From Actinomycetota bacterium (lineage in GTDB: Bacteria; Actinomycetota; Thermoleophilia; Solirubrobacterales; Thermoleophilaceae): a stretch of 8,357 bases of DNA. Position numbers and translations under genes: made by a program. The notes beneath the pieces were generated by a model. It was not told the origin of the DNA, made no database searches, and saw only the letters and a program-made list of their open reading frames with translations. The stretch lies in the NCBI GenBank assembly GCA_005883295.1, contig VAWV01000148.1:1-8357 (forward strand). The letters are read 5' to 3'. Below are positions 1 to 6,480 of this stretch, piece by piece. How positions within the stretch are numbered: position 1 is the stretch's first letter; the number at the start of each line of letters is the position of its first letter.

Positions 1-313
1 GAGTGGGATCGCCCAGCGGCATGTACCCCGTGCGCACGTAGAAGTCCACGGCCAGCGCGCCGACACCGAGCAGGCTGGGCCCCGCGCCCTTGATCCCGCT
101 CGCGCCGTGCTGGAACGGCGGCGGGTAGACGCCCTGGCCGCGGGGGCCGTGGCAGCTTGCGCAGTTGGCGGCGAAGAGCTGCGCGCCGAGCTCGAGCGGC
201 CGGAGCGACCCCTCGTTCTCGGGCCGCACCACCCCGCCGGGCGGCTGCGCGATCGCCACCGCGGCAAGCGCGAGGGCCGCCACGACGATCCCGAGAAGAA
301 GGCGCCGGCTCAC
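1..313 (-). CDS. qcrC: QcrC-like cytochrome c subunit of a cytochrome bc complex, N-terminal part (runs off window)
   Basis: The first 104 codons are open with no stop, so the gene continues beyond the left edge. It starts at a GTG (311-313) that overlaps the stop of the upstream gene as GTGA, with AGGAG 11 bases upstream (325-329). Residues 2-22 (two Arg, then a hydrophobic run ending Ala-Ile-Ala) form a signal peptide or membrane anchor for export. The heme c motif CASCH is at residues 51-55. Met98 in a Thr-Gly-Tyr-Met-Pro-Leu context is the likely distal heme ligand. The segment around residues 78-100 (GPSLLGVGALAVDFY, then the Met) resembles the first heme domain of actinobacterial QcrC, which normally carries two heme c groups and passes electrons from the menaquinol-oxidising complex to the oxidase. 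Its place after coxBAC fits, since actinobacteria commonly have ctaE-qcrCAB. Only one heme motif can be seen, so a mono-heme cytochrome c remains possible. Confidence 0.85.
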   Translation of the reverse strand, partial: MSRRLLLGIVVAALALAAVAIAQPPGGVVRPENEGSLRPLELGAQLFAANCASCHGPRGQGVYPPPFQHGASGIKGAGPSLLGVGALAVDFYVRTGYMPLGDPT

Positions 314-669
314 GCCTGGTGGCACTCCTGGAGCACGAGCGCGCCCACCCCGCTCCAGACGATCACCAGCAGGAACAGCGGGCTGGTGGTCAGGGCGACG
401 ACCGAGAGGAAGTGCACGCGTCCGCGCGGCGGGGCGCTCGAGGCATCGCGGGTGGCGCGGAACGCCGCGGCCGCGGCGAGCCAGCCGAGAACCGCGACGG
501 TCGCCCCGGCGGCGGTGGCGGCGATCGTCCAGGTGTGGATCGGGACGCCCCAGCGCGCCCCCGACGGATTGCACTGCGCCTGGGTGACCCCGTAGCCCAG
601 CAGGAACTGCGTGACCCACGCCGCCGGAGGGCCGAGCACCCCGAACCAGACGAGGACCCGCTCGCTCAC
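310..669 (-). CDS. Small membrane protein of unknown function between coxC and the qcrC-like gene
   Basis: I do not recognise a named family. The 119-residue product has three likely membrane segments, at about residues 5-27, 46-70 and 88-112. The first loop contains Cys33, and the C-terminus ends Glu-Cys-His-Gln-Ala. The start is a GTG (667-669) overlapping the coxC stop as GTGA. Its own stop overlaps the next start as GTGA. No good ribosome-binding site precedes the start, so translation probably depends on coupling to coxC. Being locked between oxidase subunit III and a bc-complex cytochrome suggests an accessory or assembly role in the respiratory chain. It occupies a slot where small oxidase subunits (subunit IV/CtaF type) can occur, but I see no sequence match that proves this. 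The reading frame is well supported by coupling at both ends and the hydrophobic pattern. The function is unknown. Confidence 0.8.
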   Translation of the reverse strand: MSERVLVWFGVLGPPAAWVTQFLLGYGVTQAQCNPSGARWGVPIHTWTIAATAAGATVAVLGWLAAAAAFRATRDASSAPPRGRVHFLSVVALTTSPLFLLVIVWSGVGALVLQECHQA

Positions 670-1253
670 AGCGACGACGAGAGTTGGGTGAGCGTCACGG
701 CCACCGCCACCGTGCTCGCGAAGTACCAGTACCAGGAGATCACCCGCGTTGCCACGACGCGGTAGTTCGTAAGCCCGGTGGCTAGGCGGGACAGCAGCCA
801 GAGACTCAGCAGGATGCCGATGAGCACGTGGAAGTGGTCCACGCCGAGCAGCGTGAAGTACACGGACCCATACGCGTTGGTCGTCGGTTTGAACTTGGAG
901 AGGTCGTCGGCGAACAGCACGATCTGCACGACCAGGTAGCCGGCCTGGACGACCAGCGCGGCGATCACGAACCGGGCGGTCGCTCCCACGCTTCCACGGC
1001 GCGCCGCGGCGCTCGCGAGGAACATCGGGACGATGGCGAGCACGAGCGCGCCCGTGATCGCGAGCGGCAGCGCCGGCTTGGGCGGCTCGATCCCGCCGAG
1101 GGGCCAGCCCGCGTGCTTGAAGCGCAGGTAGAAGTAGGACGCGATGAGGGAGCCGAACAGCGTCGCCTCCGTGGCGATGAACAGCGCGATCCCCCAGACG
1201 CCGTTGGGGAGGCTGCGCCGGCTCGCAGCGGCGGTGCGGGTCGTGTCGGTCAT
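666..1253 (-). CDS. coxC: Cytochrome c oxidase subunit III
   Basis: This 195-residue membrane protein (also called CtaE in actinobacteria) is the non-catalytic subunit III that supports subunit I in heme-copper oxidases. The family signature begins at residues 17-44: Asn-Gly-Val-Trp-Gly, then Glu29 within the first membrane helix, then Tyr-Phe-Tyr-Leu-Arg. A second signature is LGVDHFHVLIG at about residues 136-146. There are five predicted helices, at about 18-43, 62-83, 92-114, 130-152 and 172-192. This matches the short five-helix form common in bacteria rather than the seven-helix form. The ATG start (1251-1253) overlaps the coxA stop as ATGA, and AGGAG lies 11 bases upstream (1265-1269). 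An open frame continues much further upstream, but it is out of phase with real coxA and is only coincidental. The stop overlaps the next gene's GTG, giving strong translational coupling. Confidence 0.95.
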   Translation of the reverse strand: MTDTTRTAAASRRSLPNGVWGIALFIATEATLFGSLIASYFYLRFKHAGWPLGGIEPPKPALPLAITGALVLAIVPMFLASAAARRGSVGATARFVIAALVVQAGYLVVQIVLFADDLSKFKPTTNAYGSVYFTLLGVDHFHVLIGILLSLWLLSRLATGLTNYRVVATRVISWYWYFASTVAVAVTLTQLSSSL

Positions 1254-3154
1254 GCCAGCTGCGGCTCCTGCCGGTGCCAGGCCGCGAGCACGGCGAGGCA
1301 GAGGCCTCCGAACACCCCGGCGACCAGCCAGTGCCCGAGGAGCAGAAACGCGAACACCCCCGCGGCCGCGGCCGCCAGCGTGATCGGCCACGGCGAGTCG
1401 GAGGGCATCTCGAGGATCTCGTCCCAGTCCGCGTCGAGCACGGTGGACGCCGGCGTCTCGTGCCCGCGCTCCAGGACCAGGTCGCCGCGGGTCAGCTTGC
1501 GGGCGTCCTCCTCCCGGTCCTCGCGATCCCACATCGCGTACGCGCTCGTGACCTTGGGGATGACGGGGAAGTTGTAGTCGGGTGGCGGCGAGCTCGTGGC
1601 CCACTCGAGCGTGGCGCCGCCCCAGGGGTCGGGGCCCACCCGCACGCCGCGGAATGCGCTCACCAGCAGGTTCGCCACGATCAGGAAGAGACCGGACGCG
1701 AGGACGTAGGCGCCGATCGACTCCAAGAGGTTGTAGTCCGACCAGCCCATGCCGCCGGGGTACGTGTACACGCGTCGCGGCATGCCGAGCAGCCCGACGA
1801 TGTGCATCGGGAAGAAGGTGAGCGCGGTGCCGGTGAACGCGAGCCAGAAGCTCAGCTGCCCGGTGCGCTCGTGGTACATCCGCCCCGTGACCTTCGGGAA
1901 CCAGTAGTAGAGGCCGCCCAGGATCGGGAAGACCGCGGCGCCGAAGATCACGAAGTGGAAGTGCGCCACCACGAAGTAGGTGTCGGTGAGCTGCTGGTCG
2001 AAGGGGATGGCGGCGAACATCACCCCCGACAGCCCGCCGAGCAGGAAGAAGATGATGAACCCGCAGATGAACAGCAGCGGCGTCTTGAACTCGGGCCGGC
2101 CGGTGTTGAGCGTGGTGATCCACGCGAACAGCTGGATCCCGCTGGGAACGACGATGATCAGGCTGGCCGCGGCGAAGTAGACGAGCGTGATCGACGACAG
2201 CCCGGTGGCGAACATGTGGTGGACCCACACGCCGAAGCCGATGAACGCCACGAGGATCTCGGCGAGCGCCACCAGCGGGAACGCCACCATCTTCCGCCGC
2301 GTGAACGTGGGAATGATCGAGGTGGCGATCCCGAACGCGGGCAGGATGATGATGTAGACCTCGGGGTGCCCGAAGATCCAGAACAGGTGCTGCCACATGA
2401 GCGCGTCGCCGCCGTGGGCTACATCGAAGAAGTGGAACCCGAGGCGCCGGTCGAGCTCCAGGAACCCGAGCGCCACGTTCAGCGGCGGTAGCGCGAAGAT
2501 CAGCGCGAACGAGACCGCCAGGAACGCGTAGCAGAACAGCGGCATGCGGTTGAGCGACATGCCCGGCGCGCGGAGCTTGAAGATCGTGACGATGAAGTTG
2601 ATCGCCGCGGCCGTGCTCGAGACCCCGTTGAAGATCAGCCCGAGGGCGTAGAAGTCGACGTTCGGCCCGGGGTCGTACTGCTTCGATCCGAGCGGCACGT
2701 AGTCGAACCAGCCGGCGTTGGGGCCGTGCCCCAGGAACAGCCCCGTGTAGATGAAGATCCCGGAGGCGAGGAACAGCCAGTACGACAGGGCGTTCATGCG
2801 CGGGAACGCCATGTCGCGCGAGCCGATCATCAGCGGAACGAGGTAGTTCCCGAACGCCCCGATCGAGATCGGGATCACGAACAGGAAGATCATCGTGACC
2901 CCGTGCGTGGTCATCATCTGGTCGAACTTCTCGGGGCCGAGCAGGCCGTTGTCCGGCCGGATGAGCTGGGTGCGCACGAGCAGCGCCTCCACGCCGCCCG
3001 CCGCGAAGAACGCGAGCGACGTGAACAGATAGAGGATCCCGATCCGCTTGTGGTCGCAGGTGGTGAGCCAGCCCAGCAGCCCGGGCCGCTCCCGCCACAC
3101 CCGCTCGAGCCGCTGGACGCGCCGGGCTGCCTCTGGGCTCGCGACGGTGGCCAT
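1250..3154 (-). CDS. coxA: Cytochrome c oxidase subunit I (heme-copper oxidase, A family)
   Basis: This 634-residue catalytic subunit (CtaD) reduces O2 to water and pumps protons in the cytoplasmic membrane. By position, H84 and H400 are the low-spin heme ligands and H398 the high-spin heme ligand. H263, H312 and H313 bind CuB, and Y267 in the HPEVY motif (263-267) is the cross-linked tyrosine. D-channel residues are present: D114 and N121 in a DMAFPRMN segment, and E265, which marks an A1-type enzyme. The usual K-channel Thr and Lys of the PTGIK motif are Ser338 and Gln341 (PSGIQ), which is unusual. After the 12-helix core there is a charged loop of about 60 residues. From residue 584 a PSDSPWP motif leads into two extra helices (about 590-626), a C-terminal extension seen in some bacterial subunit I proteins. 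The ATG (3152-3154) lies 2 bases after the coxB stop; the open frame upstream of it only shadows coxB. Confidence 0.97.
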   Translation of the reverse strand: MATVASPEAARRVQRLERVWRERPGLLGWLTTCDHKRIGILYLFTSLAFFAAGGVEALLVRTQLIRPDNGLLGPEKFDQMMTTHGVTMIFLFVIPISIGAFGNYLVPLMIGSRDMAFPRMNALSYWLFLASGIFIYTGLFLGHGPNAGWFDYVPLGSKQYDPGPNVDFYALGLIFNGVSSTAAAINFIVTIFKLRAPGMSLNRMPLFCYAFLAVSFALIFALPPLNVALGFLELDRRLGFHFFDVAHGGDALMWQHLFWIFGHPEVYIIILPAFGIATSIIPTFTRRKMVAFPLVALAEILVAFIGFGVWVHHMFATGLSSITLVYFAAASLIIVVPSGIQLFAWITTLNTGRPEFKTPLLFICGFIIFFLLGGLSGVMFAAIPFDQQLTDTYFVVAHFHFVIFGAAVFPILGGLYYWFPKVTGRMYHERTGQLSFWLAFTGTALTFFPMHIVGLLGMPRRVYTYPGGMGWSDYNLLESIGAYVLASGLFLIVANLLVSAFRGVRVGPDPWGGATLEWATSSPPPDYNFPVIPKVTSAYAMWDREDREEDARKLTRGDLVLERGHETPASTVLDADWDEILEMPSDSPWPITLAAAAAGVFAFLLLGHWLVAGVFGGLCLAVLAAWHRQEPQLA

Positions 3155-3156
3155 GG

Positions 3157-4158
3157 CTACTTGAGCGACTCCAGGAAGTCGACGAGGTTCCGGGTCTCGG
3201 CCGCGTCGAGCTTGAGCCCGGGCATCTTGTTGCCCGGCTTCACGTGCTGGGGGTCGAGGATCCAGCGGGCGAGCTCGTCCGGGCGGTTGGGGATGGTGAG
3301 CGCGGCGAGCGTGCTCCGGCTCATGAGATGGGTCAGGTCCGGCCCGATCACCCCGCGCGCCGCCGTGCCGCGCAGCGTGTGGCAGTCCGAGCAGGCGGTC
3401 GTCAGGAACGTCTGCCGGCCCAGGCGCTGGGCGGGCGTCGTCGGCGCGCGCGCCGGGCGCGACTGGTTCGCAAGCCAGCCCCTGAAAGTGGCGGCCGGCT
3501 CCGCGATCACCTTCATCGCCATGTGCGCGTGCTGGACGCCGCAGAACTCGGCGCACTGCCCGCGGTACTGGCCGGGCCTGTCCGCATAGAGCAGGATGCG
3601 CCCCGTCTGTCCGGGGATCATGTCGATCTTCCGGTTCAGCTCCGGCACCCAGAAGCTGTGGATCACGTCGGCGGTGTTCACGGCCACGTCCACGCGGGTC
3701 CGCACCGGGATGTGGATCTCGTTGGCCGTCACGGCGGGGGTTCCCTGGTAGCGGACCTCCCAGAACCACTGGTGGCCGATCACGTGTATCGACATGGCGG
3801 TCGACCCGGCTGCCGGTGCGTCGGTGTCCTTGGTCACCACCAGGTTCGCGATCACGAACACCACCCCGAGCACCGCGACCGGGACCAGCAGGCCGAACAC
3901 CACCACCAGCCCGTTCGCCACGTTCTCGCGGCGGCCCAGGTAGGGAAGCCCCTCCCGCTTCCGCCGCAGCCAGGCGATCGTGATCATGAAGACCGCGCCC
4001 AGGAAGACCACCGAGGCGACGGCGAGCATCCACCACCAGAGCGTGGAGATGTCGTGCGCGGGCTTGCTCTTCGGCGACAGGGGGGACTGGCCGCCTCCGC
4101 AGCCCGCGAACGCGGTCGAGCACACGATCGGCACCAGTAGCCGGAGCCGCCCTGCCAC
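3157..4158 (-). CDS. coxB: Cytochrome c oxidase subunit II with fused cytochrome c domain (caa3 type), lipoprotein
   Basis: This 333-residue subunit (CtaC) takes electrons through a covalent heme c to the CuA centre and on to subunit I. A lipobox Phe-Ala-Gly-Cys ends at Cys20, so the mature protein is probably a lipoprotein. Two membrane helices lie at about 39-64 and 81-108. HQWFWE (129-134) is the conserved aromatic patch for electron transfer. CuA ligands are complete: H167, C202, E204, C206, H210 and M213. A Pro/Ala-rich linker (about 232-242) leads to a cytochrome c domain with CSDCH at 255-259 and probable axial Met311. The start is GTG (4156-4158), with GAGGG 12 bases upstream (4171-4175), a rather long spacing. 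This start gives a proper basic n-region before the signal sequence. The glutamate normally found at the second helix near the K-channel entrance appears to be Val86. The gene lies 25 bases after the GMC gene and 2 bases before coxA. Confidence 0.96.
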   Translation of the reverse strand: MAGRLRLLVPIVCSTAFAGCGGGQSPLSPKSKPAHDISTLWWWMLAVASVVFLGAVFMITIAWLRRKREGLPYLGRRENVANGLVVVFGLLVPVAVLGVVFVIANLVVTKDTDAPAAGSTAMSIHVIGHQWFWEVRYQGTPAVTANEIHIPVRTRVDVAVNTADVIHSFWVPELNRKIDMIPGQTGRILLYADRPGQYRGQCAEFCGVQHAHMAMKVIAEPAATFRGWLANQSRPARAPTTPAQRLGRQTFLTTACSDCHTLRGTAARGVIGPDLTHLMSRSTLAALTIPNRPDELARWILDPQHVKPGNKMPGLKLDAAETRNLVDFLESLK

Positions 4159-4183
4159 TGCGCGGATTATCCCTCGGCTCCGC

Positions 4184-5875
4184 TCACGACAGCGAGCTGG
4201 TCCCCACCGGCGATCGCGTCTCCGCCCCCGCCCCGATCCGCTCCATCCGATCGGCCAGCCGCGACGCCAGCGCCATGATCGCGAGCGCGGGGTTCGCCGC
4301 GCTCTGGGTGGGCATCACGCTGCCGTCGGCGATGAACAGGTTCGGGACGCCCCAGACGCGGTGGTCGGAGTCGACCACGCTGTCCTCCGCCGAGAACCCC
4401 ATCCGGCAGCCCCCGACCAGGTGCGCGTAGCGGTCGATCGTGAGGGTCTCCTCGGCGCCCGCCTCCTCCCAGACCTCGTGCAGCTTGTCCTTGGCGAACG
4501 CGATGTTCGCGCGGTCGTTGCCGGACTGGCTGTAGTCCAGGCGGGCCACGGACAGACCGAACCGGTCGGTCTCGTCCGCCAGAGTCACCCGGTTGTCGGC
4601 GTGCGGCAGCAGCTCGCACAGGACGCCCAGCGTGCTCCAGTGGTTGTAGTCGCGTCCGTACTCGCGCATCGCCTCGCCCCAGTGGCCGTCAGCCAGCGCG
4701 TGCTGTGCCCACTCGATGGGCAGCGGCGCGACCGTCTGGATGCTGAAGCCGCGGACGAAGCCCCGCCGCTCGTCGGTCTCGTAGAAGTCCTCCGACGAGA
4801 TCTCGGGCGGCGGCGCCTTGTACATGCGCGCGAGCTCGGGGAAGCGTGCCGCCACTTGCGGCGCGCCCTGGACCATCACGTAGCGGCCGACCTGGTCCTC
4901 GTCGTTGCCCAGCCCGTGGGGGTGATCGGGAGTCGCCGAGCTCAAGAGCAGCCGCGGCGTCTCGATCGAGTAGCCCGCGACCGCAACCGCGGCCGCGCGC
5001 TGCAGGCGCTCGGCCCCGTCGTGGATGTAGGCGACGCCCGTGCAGCGACCGGACCCGTCGGTCTCCACGCGTGAGGCCATCGAGTCGGCGCGGATCTCCA
5101 CCCCGTGCTCGAGCGCGTCGGGGACGTGGGTCACGAGCGGCGAGGCCTTCGCGTTCACCTTGCAGCCCTCGAGGCAGAAGCCGCGGTAGATGCAGTGCGG
5201 CCGGTTCCCGAACGTGCCGTTCACGATCGCCACGGGGCCGACCTTCATTGTGATCCCGCACTTCATGGCGCCCTTCGCGGCGAGCTCGGCGCCGCCGCCG
5301 AGCGGGTGCGGGCCGTGCGGGTACCCGTGTGGGTCGCCCCACGGCCAGAACTCGCCGGCCACGGGCAGCTCGCGCTCCACGCGCTCGAAGTGCGGCTTCA
5401 GGTCCCAGTAGGAGATCGGCCAGTCCGCGCCCACGCCGTCCCTCGCGTGCACTTCGAAGTCCGACGGGTGGAAGCGCGGCGTGTAGCCGGCGAAGTGAAC
5501 CATCGAGCCGCCCACGCCCCAGCCCGAGTTGTTCTTCCCGAGCTCGACCGGGTCCTCGCCGCCGATGATGCGGTTGTCCGTCCAGTAGAGGCCGTGCGAG
5601 CCGGCCTCGTCCGAGACCCAGTCCTCGTCCGGGTCCCAGAACGGCCCACGCTCGATCACCACGATTCGCCAGCCGCGGCGGGCAAGCCGCTGCGCGAGCA
5701 CGCCGCCACCCGCCCCGCAGCCCACGATCACGAGGTCCACCTCGTCGGAGTCGTCGTAGCGGCGCATCCGGTCGCGCCCCGGCACCGCGCGGCGGTGCAC
5801 GTCGAGCAGGAACGCAGAGTCGTTCTCGGGCGGGCGCACCGCGCCCTTGAGGAACCGCGTGAGCGTCGCGGTCAC
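4184..5875 (-). CDS. GMC-family FAD-dependent oxidoreductase (sugar/alcohol dehydrogenase type) with cysteine motif
   Basis: This 563-residue flavoprotein probably oxidises a hydroxyl of a sugar, sugar acid or similar alcohol. The N-terminal FAD site is GCGAGGG at 52-58 (GxGxxG at 52-57), with ribose-binding E75. A GGSMVHFAGYTPR segment follows (122-134). The C-terminal GMC domain has HLVGGCRMG at 485-493 with catalytic His485, and the paired Asn528-Pro529 in SAANPA. Cys228, Cys234 and Cys238 form C-x5-C-x3-C, the spacing I recall for the 3Fe-4S site of the Burkholderia cepacia FAD glucose dehydrogenase catalytic subunit. The GTG start (5873-5875) overlaps the subunit 3 stop as GTGA, with GAGG 4 bases upstream. 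A later ATG (residue 37) is possible, but the residues before it (around RPPEN and RRAVPGRD) look like a conserved family prefix. There is no signal peptide. The substrate is unknown; gluconate or glucose is only suggested by the partner family. Confidence 0.93.
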   Translation of the reverse strand: MTATLTRFLKGAVRPPENDSAFLLDVHRRAVPGRDRMRRYDDSDEVDLVIVGCGAGGGVLAQRLARRGWRIVVIERGPFWDPDEDWVSDEAGSHGLYWTDNRIIGGEDPVELGKNNSGWGVGGSMVHFAGYTPRFHPSDFEVHARDGVGADWPISYWDLKPHFERVERELPVAGEFWPWGDPHGYPHGPHPLGGGAELAAKGAMKCGITMKVGPVAIVNGTFGNRPHCIYRGFCLEGCKVNAKASPLVTHVPDALEHGVEIRADSMASRVETDGSGRCTGVAYIHDGAERLQRAAAVAVAGYSIETPRLLLSSATPDHPHGLGNDEDQVGRYVMVQGAPQVAARFPELARMYKAPPPEISSEDFYETDERRGFVRGFSIQTVAPLPIEWAQHALADGHWGEAMREYGRDYNHWSTLGVLCELLPHADNRVTLADETDRFGLSVARLDYSQSGNDRANIAFAKDKLHEVWEEAGAEETLTIDRYAHLVGGCRMGFSAEDSVVDSDHRVWGVPNLFIADGSVMPTQSAANPALAIMALASRLADRMERIGAGAETRSPVGTSSLS

Positions 5876-6477
5876 GACGCCTCGTCGCCCTCCCAGTGCT
5901 CCTTGTGCCCGGCGCCCAAGGCCGCGTAGCCGCGGGGGTACGCGGGCCCGCCGAAACCCATCTCGTTCCACGCCCAGGGGTGCGAGTAGAACCCCTGGAC
6001 CACGGCGCGCATCACCACCTCCCACGCGCGCGACACGTTGAGCTCTTCCCACGCCCCGCCCTCGAGCTTCCCGGCCGCGAAGTCTCCACAGATGGCGCGG
6101 CGCTCGGCTGGCAGGGCGTCGGCGAAGGTCGAAAAGTCGCGGGCTCGGGCCGCCTCGTCGAGCCCCCGCGCCACGATCCGCCAGACGTCGCGGTCGTCGG
6201 GCAGGTCGTGGTACCGGAAGCCGTCGAGCCTGCCCTCGTGGAGCTTCTCGTCGACGAACGCGAGGACGTCGATGCGCGGCTCCGAGTCCTGCGCCATGAC
6301 GGTGTCGCAGAACGCGGCAAGCGTGCGCGCCTCGTCCTCGTCGAAGAACCGGATCGGCGGCGGATCGAGCCGCGCGAGCACGACCCTGCGCGTGGCCTCG
6401 TCCCAATGGTCCACCTGGTCGAGCACGTCGTAGCCGGGATAGCGCCCGCGCCCCTGCGGCGTCGTGGGAGGAGTCAT
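5872..6477 (-). CDS. Gluconate 2-dehydrogenase subunit 3 family protein
   Basis: The 201-residue product fits the small subunit that accompanies GMC dehydrogenases of the gluconate/FAD-glucose dehydrogenase type, where it acts as partner or export escort of the flavin subunit. Typical features are an FFDEDEARTLAAFCDTVM segment at 44-61 and a C-terminal YSHPWAWNEMGFGGPAYPRG region starting at residue 164, which I recognise from this family. The ATG start (6475-6477) is preceded immediately by in-frame TAG (6478-6480), so no longer protein is possible. GGGAG lies 9 bases upstream (6487-6491). In characterised relatives this subunit carries a twin-arginine export signal. None is present here: the N-terminus is Pro/Gly-rich and then charged. 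The complex is therefore probably cytoplasmic, perhaps attached to the inner face of the membrane. It overlaps the GMC gene by GTGA and starts 3 bases after the upstream membrane-protein gene. Confidence 0.9.
   Translation of the reverse strand: MTPPTTPQGRGRYPGYDVLDQVDHWDEATRRVVLARLDPPPIRFFDEDEARTLAAFCDTVMAQDSEPRIDVLAFVDEKLHEGRLDGFRYHDLPDDRDVWRIVARGLDEAARARDFSTFADALPAERRAICGDFAAGKLEGGAWEELNVSRAWEVVMRAVVQGFYSHPWAWNEMGFGGPAYPRGYAALGAGHKEHWEGDEAS
5880..5894 (-). promoter_or_regulatory. Ribosome-binding region for the GMC gene
   Basis: Two candidates precede the GTG at 5873-5875: GAGG at 5880-5883, 4 bases away, and GGGAGGG at 5888-5894, 12 bases away. Neither spacing is ideal. With the GTGA overlap they still favour the GTG start over the internal ATG at residue 37. 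Confidence 0.4.
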
Positions 6478-6480
6478 CTA

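Noticed and set aside
310..669. Assigning the 119-residue protein as oxidase subunit IV (CtaF)
   Set aside because: Position fits, but no recognisable CtaF sequence pattern could be seen.
1274..2491. Long plus-strand open frame (405 codons) antisense to coxA
   Set aside because: The product is rich in Arg, Glu, Asp, His and Gly with no fold-like pattern. It mirrors the codon bias of coxA, whose every key ligand is intact on the other strand.
3244..4140. Plus-strand open frame antisense to coxB (298 codons), and a similar one at 2726-3589
   Set aside because: Low-complexity His/Arg/Asp-rich translations typical of high-GC shadow frames, with no domain motifs.
4159..4183. GATAAT in the GMC-coxB gap as a -10 promoter box
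   Set aside because: No acceptable -35 hexamer at 16-18 bases upstream; one AT-rich hexamer in 25 bases is weak evidence. It remains the only place where an internal promoter could sit between genes.
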